This document shows positions 36,777 to 45,354 of a stretch of DNA of 64,000 nt, one piece after another. The stretch covers positions 4,028,501 through 4,092,500 of the forward strand of contig NZ_CP070506.1 in the NCBI RefSeq assembly GCF_016925675.1, given 5' to 3'. The notes under the pieces were generated by a model. That model did no database searches and had not been told where the DNA came from. It saw nothing but the letters and a program-made list of their open reading frames with translations. The DNA is from Pseudomonas hygromyciniae. GTDB taxonomy: Bacteria; Pseudomonadota; Gammaproteobacteria; Pseudomonadales; Pseudomonadaceae. A program made the translations under genes and the position numbers. Every line of letters begins with the position of its first letter. The first letter of the stretch is position 1.

Positions 36777-37790
36777 TTACGGCTTGACCGCCGTCAGCTG
36801 TTCGAACGCTTTGTTGCTGCGTGTGACGAAAGCATCCCCCTCACGCATCACAAAAAATGCTGCGATCCGCTGTTTTTCTGCATAGTCCCAACCCTCCTCC
36901 GGCCCCAGCACCAACAGTAAAGTCGACAAGCCATCAGCCATCAGCGCCGAAGGCTCCAGTACCGTGACCGACGCCAGGTGGTGGGTGATAGGTGCGCCGG
37001 TCCGGGCATCGAGGGTGTGGGAATAGCGGTGACCATCCTGCTGGAAATAATTGCGATAGTCACCTGAAGTAGACACTCCGAAACCGTCCACCGCGATAAT
37101 CCGCTGCGCTACCTGCTGGTCATCACGGGGTTCCTCCAGGGCCACGCGCCAGGGCGTGCCGTCGGATTTGCGCCCGGCGGCCTTGAGCTCGCCGGTCACT
37201 TCGACCAGGTACCGCTCAATGCCCAATTGCCCAAGCCGCTCGGCAATCCGGTCCACCGTGTAGCCGGCAGCGATGCTATTGAAGTCCACCTGCACTGCCG
37301 CGTCCTTGCACAACTGGCCAGCGTCGACACGCAGGTGCTGATGACCCACCTGCTGGCGGGCCTGGGCCAATGCCATCGGGTCCGGGATCTTTATCTGTCG
37401 CGCCTGGGGGCCGAAGCCCCACAGGTTCAGCAGTGGCTCGACCGTCAGGTCAAACGCCCCGCCACTGGCCTGGGACAACTGCTCGCCGGTGCGCACCAAA
37501 TGCAGGATCGACTCGGGCATCGGCTGACAACGGTCGGCCGGCAGGCCGTTGAAGCGCTCAATGTCGGAATCGCTGCGATAGGTCGACATCTGCCGATCGA
37601 CCTCAGCAAGGATGCTCTCGACCTGCGGCTGGACCACCCCGGCCACCGGCGCGCCCGGGGTGCGCACGTATTTGATCGAATACGTGCTGCCCATGGTCGG
37701 GCCGCCAAAAGCCTCCAGCACCTCACCGTTGCCGCAGCCCGCCAAGATCGCCAGCAACCCCCCCACCACCGCGTATCGCAAACCGCCCAT
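36777..37790 (-). CDS. apbE: FAD:protein FMN transferase, lipoprotein (ApbE)
   Basis: A 337-residue ApbE-family enzyme that attaches FMN to Thr/Ser of target flavoproteins (for example Nqr or Rnf subunits). A lipobox LAGC sets Cys19 as the lipid-modified residue, so it sits on the periplasmic side of the membrane. The core shows GGPTMGSTYSIKYV, the VDFNSIAAGYTVDRIAERL block, the GDYRNYF segment and SHTLDARTGAPITHHLASVT. ATG 37790 gives the lipoprotein signal MGGLRYAVVG; an upstream TTG at 37838 adds 16 residues without support. No nqr gene lies in this window, so targets are unknown. Confidence 0.88.
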   Translation of the reverse strand: MGGLRYAVVGGLLAILAGCGNGEVLEAFGGPTMGSTYSIKYVRTPGAPVAGVVQPQVESILAEVDRQMSTYRSDSDIERFNGLPADRCQPMPESILHLVRTGEQLSQASGGAFDLTVEPLLNLWGFGPQARQIKIPDPMALAQARQQVGHQHLRVDAGQLCKDAAVQVDFNSIAAGYTVDRIAERLGQLGIERYLVEVTGELKAAGRKSDGTPWRVALEEPRDDQQVAQRIIAVDGFGVSTSGDYRNYFQQDGHRYSHTLDARTGAPITHHLASVTVLEPSALMADGLSTLLLVLGPEEGWDYAEKQRIAAFFVMREGDAFVTRSNKAFEQLTAVKP

Positions 37791-38052
37791 AAGCCACACA
37801 ACCTTATCGCTACTGAAACTGAATGGAGCCGCACTCAAGCATATTTCCGGGGCGGGCCATTATGCGGCATGTCGTCGCCTGGCGAGGGCTGGCACACAGA
37901 AAATAGCCAGCTTGCTAACGGTTTTTGTTGCTCGCCACCACGGATACACATATGGTTACAAAACTCTTTGGCGCCGCCGCGCGCCCAGATTCTGCAGCAC
38001 GGACGAACAACAACCAGGGACTTCCAACAAGATAGCCAGTTGAGTAAATGAC

Positions 38053-39351
38053 ATGTCCAGCACCACGGGCAAAGGCAAGGCGATCTTTCGCGTTGTCAGC
38101 GGTAACTTCCTCGAAATGTTCGACTTTATGGTCTACGGCTTCTACGCCACGGCCATCGCCAAGACCTTCTTCCCTGCCGACAGCGCCTTTGCGTCCCTGA
38201 TGTTATCCCTGGCGACATTCGGCGCCGGGTTCCTGATGCGCCCGCTGGGGGCGATTTTCCTCGGCGCCTACATTGACCGCCACGGCCGTAAAAAAGGCCT
38301 GGTGATCACCCTGGCCATGATGGCCGCCGGTACCGTGCTGATTGCCTGCGTACCCGGCTACGCCACCCTCGGGGTAGCCGCCCCGCTGATTGTGCTGTTT
38401 GGCCGGTTGCTGCAGGGCTTCTCCGCAGGTGTGGAACTGGGTGGGGTCTCGGTGTACCTGGCGGAAATCGCCACGCCGGGGCGCAAGGGCTTCTTCGTCA
38501 GCTGGCAGTCCGCCAGCCAACAAGCTGCGGTGGTATTCGCCGGGTTGTTGGGCGTGGGTCTGAATCATTGGCTGAGCCCAGAGGAAATGGGTGAATGGGG
38601 CTGGCGCGTGCCGTTCCTGATCGGCTGCCTGATCGTGCCGGTGATCTTCGTGATTCGCCGCTCCCTGGAAGAAACCCCGGAATTCCAGGCGCGCAAACAC
38701 CGCCCTACCCTGCAGGAAATCATCCGATCAATTGGTCAGAACTTCGGCATCGTTTTGGCAGGCATGGCGCTGGTGGTGATGACCACCGTGTCGTTCTACC
38801 TGATCACCGCCTATACACCGACCTTCGGCAAGGCCGAGTTGCACCTCTCAGACCTGGATGCGTTGCTGGTCACCGTGTGCGTGGGTATTTCCAACTTTAT
38901 CTGGCTGCCGGTGATGGGCGCGGTGTCCGACAAGATCGGCCGTAAGCCGTTGCTGCTCGGTGCGACGATCCTGGCGATTCTTACGGCCTACCCGGCGCTG
39001 TCGTGGCTGGTGGTCAACCCGAGTTTCAGTCACCTGCTGATCGTGCTGTTGTGGTTGTCGTTCCTGTACGGCTCATACAACGGCGCCATGGTGGTAGCCC
39101 TGACCGAGATCATGCCGGTGGAGGTGCGCACCACCGGTTTCTCCCTGGCCTACAGCCTGGCGACCGCGACCTTTGGCGGCTTTACCCCGGCGGCCTGCAC
39201 TTACCTGATCCATGTGCTGGATAACAAGGCAGCACCGGGGATCTGGCTCAGTGGGGCAGCGGTGCTGGGGTTGGTTGCAACCCTGGTGCTGTTCAAGGGT
39301 AACCGGCATGAACTACGCACTGCGCAGGCTTCGGTGGTCGGTGGCGCCTGA
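38053..39351 (+). CDS. MHS-family MFS symporter, citrate/tricarballylate type
   Basis: A 432-residue metabolite:H+ symporter of the MHS subfamily. The N-terminal segment [20 protein letters not shown] matches what I recall of the citrate-proton symporters CitA/CitH, and the MFS signature [13 protein letters not shown] lies between segments 2 and 3. A second copy of this kind of motif appears at [13 protein letters not shown] dicarboxylate or tricarboxylate substrate is likely, with citrate the best guess. It diverges from apbE and is followed by a REPIN and then a terminator shared with the convergent gap gene. Confidence 0.85.
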   Translation: MSSTTGKGKAIFRVVSGNFLEMFDFMVYGFYATAIAKTFFPADSAFASLMLSLATFGAGFLMRPLGAIFLGAYIDRHGRKKGLVITLAMMAAGTVLIACVPGYATLGVAAPLIVLFGRLLQGFSAGVELGGVSVYLAEIATPGRKGFFVSWQSASQQAAVVFAGLLGVGLNHWLSPEEMGEWGWRVPFLIGCLIVPVIFVIRRSLEETPEFQARKHRPTLQEIIRSIGQNFGIVLAGMALVVMTTVSFYLITAYTPTFGKAELHLSDLDALLVTVCVGISNFIWLPVMGAVSDKIGRKPLLLGATILAILTAYPALSWLVVNPSFSHLLIVLLWLSFLYGSYNGAMVVALTEIMPVEVRTTGFSLAYSLATATFGGFTPAACTYLIHVLDNKAAPGIWLSGAAVLGLVATLVLFKGNRHELRTAQASVVGGA

Positions 39352-39356
39352 TGGAT

Positions 39357-39435
39357 CGCTATCGCGGGCAAGCCCGCTCCCACCTTTGAATGTATTCGCA
39401 AATCAAACTGTAGGAGCGGGCTTGCCCGCGATGAG
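39357..39435. repeat. REPIN (inverted REP pair)
   Basis: CGCTATCGCGGGCAAGCCCG CTCCCACC faces GTAGGAGCGGGCTTGCCCGC GATGAGG across a ~25-bp spacer. It lies between the citrate-type symporter and gap. Confidence 0.83.
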
Positions 39436-39468
39436 GCCTTCAAACCCAACACAACCCCCCCAGGCATA

Positions 39469-39497
39469 AAAAAGCCCCGAACCAGTCGGGGCTTTTT
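39469..39497. terminator. Bidirectional terminator of symporter and gap genes
   Basis: AAAAAGCCCCGA pairs with TCGGGGCTTTTT around ACCAG. A-run on one side and T-run on the other allow termination in both directions. Confidence 0.9.
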
Positions 39498-39513
39498 CAT
39501 TTAGCGCTGATGC

Positions 39514-40977
39514 TTAGCGCGGGAACGCAGGCGGGTTGACCCCGGCCATGTCTTCCATCACGCGTACCACCTGGCAGCTGTAACCGAACTCGTTGTCGTA
39601 CCAGACGTACAGCACAACGCGGTTATCCTGGGTGATGGTCGCTTCAGCATCGACCACACCGGCGTGGCGCGAGCCAACGAAGTCGGTGGACACCACTTCC
39701 TGGGAATTGACGAAGTCGATTTGCTTATGCAGATCGGAGTGCAGCGCCATGTAGCGCAGGTACTCGTTCATCTCTTCACGGGTGGCGGCTTTCTCAAGGT
39801 TGAGGTTGAGAATGGCCATCGACACGTTCGGCGTGGGTACACGGATCGCGTTACCGGTCAGCTTGCCAGCCAGCTCAGGCAGGGCCTTGGCAGCAGCGGT
39901 GGCAGCACCGGTCTCGGTGATAACCATGTTCAGCGCGGCGCTACGACCACGGCGATCGCCCTTGTGGAAGTTGTCGATCAGGTTCTGGTCGTTGGTGTAC
40001 GAGTGAACGGTTTCGACGTGACCATTGATGATGCCGAACTTGTCATTCACAGCCTTGAGCACCGGCACGATGGCGTTGGTGGTGCAGGAGGCGGCGGACA
40101 CGATCTTGTCGTCAGCGGTGATTTCGTTGTGGTTGATACCGTGAACGATGTTCTTCAGCTTGCCCTTGCCAGGCGCGGTCAGAACAACACGGTCGATACC
40201 CGGGCAGGCCAGGTGCTGGCCCAGGCCGTCGGCATCACGCCATACGCCGGTGTTGTCCACCAGCAAAGCGTTCTGGATGCCGTACTGGGTGTAATCCACC
40301 TCGGTCGGGTTCTTCGCGTAGATCACCTGGATCAGGTTACCGTTGGCGGTAATGGTGTTGTTTTCTTCGTCGATGGTGATGGTGCCATTGAACGAACCGT
40401 GTACCGAGTCACGACGCAAGAGGCTCGCGCGCTTGGTCAGATCATTTTCGGCGCCTTTGCGCACGACAATGGCCCGCAGGCGCAGGCCGTCGCCACCGCC
40501 GGTTTTTTCGATGAGGATGCGTGCCAGCAGGCGGCCGATACGACCGAAGCCGTAGAGCACAACGTCAGTGCCTTTACGGGCGGCGGCGTTCTGCTGGCCA
40601 ACCACTTCGGCCAGTTCTTCACGCACGAACTGCTCGGCGCTGCGGCCGTTGCCTTGGGCGCGGAATTTGAACGCCAACTTGCCCAGGTCCACCGAGGCCG
40701 CGCCGAGCTTGAGCTCGCTCATGGCTTTAAGCAGAGGGAATGTTTCGTGGACGGAGAGTTCGCTATCGTCGGCAGAACGATGGCGAGCAAAGCGATGAGC
40801 CTTGAGAATCGCGATGACTGATTGGTTGATCAGGCTGCGGCCATAGATCGAGCTCACCACATTGTTATTGCGGTATAGCTGACCGATAAGCGGGATCATC
40901 GCTTCTGCGAGTGCTTCACGGTCGATCCATTCACCAAGACACTGGTCGGGCTTCTGAGTCACGGGAACCTTCCACAT
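39514..40977 (-). CDS. Glyceraldehyde-3-phosphate dehydrogenase, long form
   Basis: A 487-residue NAD(P)-dependent GAPDH. The Rossmann motif GFGRIGR is at 143-149, catalytic Cys298 in SAASCTTNAIVP, and the active-site His in HVETVHSYTND. A roughly 130-residue helical N-terminal region (MWKVPVTQKPDQCLGEW...) precedes the standard ~334-residue fold, as in the long GAPDHs I recall from Pseudomonas and some other gammaproteobacteria. Its role there is not clear to me, gluconeogenesis being a common proposal. ATG 40977 is the family start; a farther in-frame start at 41040 lacks support. Divergent from mfd. Confidence 0.88.
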   Translation of the reverse strand: MWKVPVTQKPDQCLGEWIDREALAEAMIPLIGQLYRNNNVVSSIYGRSLINQSVIAILKAHRFARHRSADDSELSVHETFPLLKAMSELKLGAASVDLGKLAFKFRAQGNGRSAEQFVREELAEVVGQQNAAARKGTDVVLYGFGRIGRLLARILIEKTGGGDGLRLRAIVVRKGAENDLTKRASLLRRDSVHGSFNGTITIDEENNTITANGNLIQVIYAKNPTEVDYTQYGIQNALLVDNTGVWRDADGLGQHLACPGIDRVVLTAPGKGKLKNIVHGINHNEITADDKIVSAASCTTNAIVPVLKAVNDKFGIINGHVETVHSYTNDQNLIDNFHKGDRRGRSAALNMVITETGAATAAAKALPELAGKLTGNAIRVPTPNVSMAILNLNLEKAATREEMNEYLRYMALHSDLHKQIDFVNSQEVVSTDFVGSRHAGVVDAEATITQDNRVVLYVWYDNEFGYSCQVVRVMEDMAGVNPPAFPR

Positions 40978-41315
40978 GTAGGGGCTGAAAAAAGGGGCTA
41001 CATTATGCCGCCCGACCGCCCCTGGAGCAATGCGCGCCACGCAACAAAAGCCCTTTCAAATATTTTTCACCGCGCTACAGGCCAGTAAACACGCGGCTTC
41101 CAGCGACCCCCTCGGAGAAAGACCTGGACGTCTTGTCCGTAACCCTCCGAAACATACGTGCATTTTGGCACTACATATTGAGTCAAAACCGCACATTGTT
41201 TGTCTTAGCCACTACATTTCCTACAAACCGTAATAGGCACAGTCAGCAACTGACAGGCGGCACTCCAGGCCGTTACAATTACCGACTTTGTCGCAACGCT
41301 GGAGCTCAACCTTCC
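40978..41315. other. Divergent gap/mfd intergenic spacer
   Basis: The 338-bp spacer holds both promoters. The 8-mer CACTACAT occurs twice as a direct repeat (41169-41176 and 41210-41217), 41 bp apart, which is close to four helical turns and might mark a binding-site pair. No gene or terminator is seen. Confidence 0.45.
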
Positions 41316-44300
41316 GTGCCCGTCCTGCGTCTACCGCTACTCCCTGCCGAGGCAGGTAAACAGCATTGGGGCAATTTGCCCGGTGCCGCCCTGAGCCTGG
41401 CCATTGCCGAGGCTGCCAGTGCAGCCAAACGCTTTACCCTGCTGCTGACCGCCGACAGCCAAAGTGCCGAACGGCTGGAGCAGGAGCTGAGCTTCTTCGC
41501 CCCCGATTTACCGGTGCTGCACTTCCCGGACTGGGAGACCCTGCCCTACGACTTGTTTTCGCCACACCAGGACATCATTTCCCAGCGCATCGCCAGCCTG
41601 TACCGCTTGCCGGAACTGGCCCACGGCGTGCTGGTGGTACCGATCACCACGGCCCTGCACCGCCTGGCGCCGACCAAGTTCCTGCTGGGCAGCAGCCTGG
41701 TGTTGGATATCGGCCAGAAGCTCGATGTAGAGCAAATGCGCACCCGCCTGGAAGCCAGCGGCTACCGCTGCGTCGATACGGTGTACGAGCATGGAGAGTT
41801 CGCCGTGCGCGGCGCGCTGATCGACCTGTTCCCGATGGGCAGCAAACTACCCTACCGCATCGACCTGTTCGACGACGAAATCGAGACCCTGCGCACCTTC
41901 GACCCGGAAAACCAGCGTTCCATCGACAAGGTGCAATCGATCAAGCTGCTGCCGGCCCGGGAATTCCCCCTGCAAAAAGACGCGGTCACACGCTTCAAGG
42001 CGCGCTTTCGCGAACGCTTTGACGTGGACTTCCGCCGCTGCCCGATTTTCCAGGACCTGAGCAGCGGGATTACCCCCGCCGGTATCGAGTACTACCTGCC
42101 ATTGTTCTTCGACGAAACCTCGACCCTGTTCGATTACCTGCCCCAGGACACCCAGGTGTTCTCGCTGCCCGGTATCGAACAGGCGGCGGAAAATTTCTGG
42201 AACGACGTACGCAACCGTTACGAAGAGCGCCGTGTCGATCCCTCCCGGCCTTTATTGCCGCCTGCCGAGCTGTTCTTGCCGGTGGAAGACTGCTTTGCCC
42301 GCCTGAAGAACTGGCCGCGCGTGGTCGCCAGCCAGCAGGATGTAGAAGCCGGTGTCGGTCGCGCACGCTTCCCGGCCCAAACCCTGCCGAACCTGGCCAT
42401 CGAAGCCAAGGCCACCCAGCCGCTCCAAGCACTGTCCGACTTCCTTGGCGATTTCCCGGGCCGCGTGCTGTTCACCGCCGAATCCGCTGGGCGCCGCGAA
42501 GTGCTGCTGGAGTTGCTGGAACGCCTGAAGCTGCGGCCAAAAACCGTCGACAGCTGGCCGGACTTTGTGGCCGGCAAGGACCGCCTGGCGATCACCATTG
42601 CGCCTCTCGATGAAGGCCTGCAACTGGATGATCCGGCCCTGGCACTGATTGCCGAGAGCCCGCTGTTCGGCCAACGCGTGATGCAGCGCCGGCGCCGTGA
42701 AAAACGTGCGGACGCCAACAACGACGCGGTGATCAAGAACCTCACCGAACTGCGCGAAGGCGCACCGGTGGTGCATATCGACCACGGTGTGGGGCGCTAT
42801 CTGGGCCTGCAGACCCTGGAGATCGACAACCAGGCCGCCGAATTCCTCACCATGGAATACGCAGAGGGCGCCAAGCTCTACGTCCCGGTGGCCAACCTGC
42901 ACCTGATCGCACGCTACACCGGCAGCGACGACGCCCTCGCGCCGCTGCATCGCCTGGGCTCCGAGACCTGGCAGAAAGCCAAGCGCAAGGCCGCCGAACA
43001 GGTGCGCGACGTGGCCGCCGAACTGCTGGACATCTATGCCCGCCGCGCGGCCCGCGAAGGTTATGCGTTCGCCGACCCGAAGGCCGACTACGCCACCTTC
43101 AGCGCCGGCTTCGCCTTCGAAGAAACCCCGGACCAGCAAACCACCATCGACGCCGTGCGCGCCGACATGCTCGCACCAAAGCCCATGGACCGTCTGGTCT
43201 GCGGCGATGTGGGCTTCGGCAAGACCGAAGTGGCGATGCGCGCCGCATTTATCGCGGTGCATGGAGGCCGCCAGGTGGCGATCCTGGTACCGACCACCCT
43301 GCTCGCCCAGCAGCACTACAACAGCTTCCGCGACCGCTTCGCCGATTGGCCGGTGACCGTGGAAGTAATGAGCCGCTTCAAGTCGGCCAAGGAAGTGAAT
43401 GCCGCTGTCGCCGATCTGGCCGAAGGCAAGATCGATATCGTCATCGGCACCCACAAACTGCTGTCGGACGACGTGAAGATCAAGAACCTGGGCCTGGTGA
43501 TCATCGACGAAGAGCACCGCTTTGGCGTGCGCCAGAAGGAGCAGCTCAAGGCCCTGCGCAGCGAGGTCGATATCCTGACCCTGACCGCGACGCCAATCCC
43601 ACGCACGCTGAACATGGCGGTGTCGGGCATGCGCGACCTGTCGATCATCGCCACGCCGCCGGCGCGACGCTTGTCGGTGCGCACCTTCGTCATGGAGCAG
43701 AACAACAGCACGATCAAGGAAGCCCTGCTGCGTGAGTTGCTGCGCGGCGGCCAGGTCTACTACCTGCACAATGATGTGAAAACCATCGAGAAATGTGCCG
43801 CCGACCTCGCCGAACTGGTGCCGGAAGCGCGGATCGGCATCGGCCACGGGCAGATGCGCGAACGCGAACTCGAACAGGTGATGAGCGACTTCTACCACAA
43901 GCGCTTCAACGTGCTGATCGCCTCGACCATTATCGAGACCGGCATCGACGTGCCGAGCGCCAATACCATCATCATCGAGCGTGCCGACAAATTCGGCCTG
44001 GCGCAGTTGCACCAACTGCGTGGCCGGGTCGGGCGCAGTCACCACCAGGCCTACGCCTACCTGCTGACGCCACCGCGCCAGCAGATTACCGGTGATGCTG
44101 AAAAGCGCCTGGAAGCCATCGCCAACACCCAGGACCTGGGCGCCGGATTTGTACTGGCCACCAACGATCTGGAAATCCGTGGCGCCGGCGAATTGCTGGG
44201 CGACGGCCAGAGCGGGCAGATCCAGGCCGTGGGCTTCACCCTTTATATGGAAATGCTGGAGCGAGCGGTCAAGGCCATCCGCAAAGGCGAGCAACCTAAT

Positions 44301-44765
44301 CTCGATCAACCCCTGGGCGGCGGCCCGGAAATCAACCTGCGTTTGCCGGCGTTGATTCCCGAGGACTACCTGCCGGATGTGCATGCACGGCTGATCCTGT
44401 ACAAGCGCATCGCCTCGGCCACCGACGAAGAAGGTCTCAAGGACCTGCAAGTAGAAATGATCGACCGCTTCGGTCTGCTGCCGGAACCGACCAAAAACCT
44501 GGTGCGCCTGACCCTGCTCAAGTTGCAGGCCGAGCAACTGGGGATCAAGAAGGTCGACGCGGGCCCCCAGGGCGGGCGTATCGAGTTCGAAGCGCAGACA
44601 CCGGTGGACCCGTTGGTATTGATCAAGTTGATCCAGGGCCAACCCAACCGCTACAAATTCGAAGGCGCCACACTGTTCAAATTCATGGTGCCGATGGAAC
44701 GTGCAGAAGAGCGCTTTAATACATTGGAGGCGCTGCTTGAACGCCTCACCCCAAAATCTGCTTGA
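41316..44765 (+). CDS. mfd: Transcription-repair coupling factor Mfd
   Basis: A 1,149-residue ATP-dependent DNA translocase that removes stalled RNA polymerase from lesions and recruits UvrA. The N-terminal UvrB-homology region contains HFPDWETLPYDLFSPHQDII, and the RNA-polymerase-interacting domain has VVHIDHGVGRYLG. The RecG-like motor shows Walker A (GDVGFGKTE), DEEHRFGV (DEEH box), TATPIPRTL, and the TRG motif near LNMAVSGMRDLS; a C-terminal UvrA-binding regulatory domain follows. GTG at 41316 (MPVLRLPLLPAEAG) is the usual start, with GGAG 11 nt upstream; the longer frame starting at 41133 has no homology in its first 61 codons. Confidence 0.95.
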   Translation: MPVLRLPLLPAEAGKQHWGNLPGAALSLAIAEAASAAKRFTLLLTADSQSAERLEQELSFFAPDLPVLHFPDWETLPYDLFSPHQDIISQRIASLYRLPELAHGVLVVPITTALHRLAPTKFLLGSSLVLDIGQKLDVEQMRTRLEASGYRCVDTVYEHGEFAVRGALIDLFPMGSKLPYRIDLFDDEIETLRTFDPENQRSIDKVQSIKLLPAREFPLQKDAVTRFKARFRERFDVDFRRCPIFQDLSSGITPAGIEYYLPLFFDETSTLFDYLPQDTQVFSLPGIEQAAENFWNDVRNRYEERRVDPSRPLLPPAELFLPVEDCFARLKNWPRVVASQQDVEAGVGRARFPAQTLPNLAIEAKATQPLQALSDFLGDFPGRVLFTAESAGRREVLLELLERLKLRPKTVDSWPDFVAGKDRLAITIAPLDEGLQLDDPALALIAESPLFGQRVMQRRRREKRADANNDAVIKNLTELREGAPVVHIDHGVGRYLGLQTLEIDNQAAEFLTMEYAEGAKLYVPVANLHLIARYTGSDDALAPLHRLGSETWQKAKRKAAEQVRDVAAELLDIYARRAAREGYAFADPKADYATFSAGFAFEETPDQQTTIDAVRADMLAPKPMDRLVCGDVGFGKTEVAMRAAFIAVHGGRQVAILVPTTLLAQQHYNSFRDRFADWPVTVEVMSRFKSAKEVNAAVADLAEGKIDIVIGTHKLLSDDVKIKNLGLVIIDEEHRFGVRQKEQLKALRSEVDILTLTATPIPRTLNMAVSGMRDLSIIATPPARRLSVRTFVMEQNNSTIKEALLRELLRGGQVYYLHNDVKTIEKCAADLAELVPEARIGIGHGQMRERELEQVMSDFYHKRFNVLIASTIIETGIDVPSANTIIIERADKFGLAQLHQLRGRVGRSHHQAYAYLLTPPRQQITGDAEKRLEAIANTQDLGAGFVLATNDLEIRGAGELLGDGQSGQIQAVGFTLYMEMLERAVKAIRKGEQPNLDQPLGGGPEINLRLPALIPEDYLPDVHARLILYKRIASATDEEGLKDLQVEMIDRFGLLPEPTKNLVRLTLLKLQAEQLGIKKVDAGPQGGRIEFEAQTPVDPLVLIKLIQGQPNRYKFEGATLFKFMVPMERAEERFNTLEALLERLTPKSA

Positions 44766-44775
44766 AGGACGCCCC

Positions 44776-45345
44776 ATGCGCCTGCTTCGTATCCTGAGCC
44801 TGTTGTTGGTGGTAGTCGCACCTTCGGCGTTTGCCGACAGCCTCTACCAGGTGGAAATGATCCTGATCCGCCAGAATGCGGAGCCGGTCATCAACAGCCG
44901 GCCGGCCCCGGAAGACTGGGCCTCTGGGGCCCCACGCCAAAGTATCGAGAAAATCAGCCCGCCGCGCCTGAACAACATCGTCGAAAAACTCCAGGCCAGT
45001 GGCGACTACACCGTGCTGCTGCACAAGGCCTGGGAGCAGAACCTGGGCGAACAGCCCGTGAAGATGAAAATCACCGACGGCCAGGAGCAGTTCGGCCAGT
45101 TCCCCATCCAGGGCACCCTGGACCTGCAACTGGGGCGCTTTACCCGTATTGACGCAAGCTTCTGGCTCAACCAGTTCGACAACAATGGCAGCGTGATTGC
45201 CAGCGAACACCTGAGCCAGCCGGACGTGCGCACCAAGAACAACCAGCTCAACTACCTGGACGGCGGCCACCTGGCTCTGCTGATCAAGATCACCTCCCTC
45301 ACCGCCAAGCCACCGAGCGCACCACCGCCCGGCCTGGCGGACTGA
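44776..45345 (+). CDS. csiV: CsiV-like periplasmic protein
   Basis: A 189-residue secreted protein. ATG 44776 begins MRLLRILSLLLVVVAPSAFA, a clean signal peptide. The mature part has the family pattern SLYQVEMILIRQNAEP near the start and a proline-rich C-terminus (AKPPSAPPPG). CsiV proteins were described in Vibrio as peptidoglycan-associated factors, and a CsiV family gene after mfd is a recurrent Pseudomonas arrangement to my memory. AAGGA lies 7 nt before the ATG. It begins 10 bp after the mfd stop, so the two are co-transcribed. Confidence 0.75.
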   Translation: MRLLRILSLLLVVVAPSAFADSLYQVEMILIRQNAEPVINSRPAPEDWASGAPRQSIEKISPPRLNNIVEKLQASGDYTVLLHKAWEQNLGEQPVKMKITDGQEQFGQFPIQGTLDLQLGRFTRIDASFWLNQFDNNGSVIASEHLSQPDVRTKNNQLNYLDGGHLALLIKITSLTAKPPSAPPPGLAD

Positions 45346-45354
45346 TCCTGCGCC

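Noticed and set aside
42252..44777. Open frame of ~840 codons opposite mfd
   Set aside because: A shadow of mfd: composition is His/Gln/Arg/Gly-rich with no family match.
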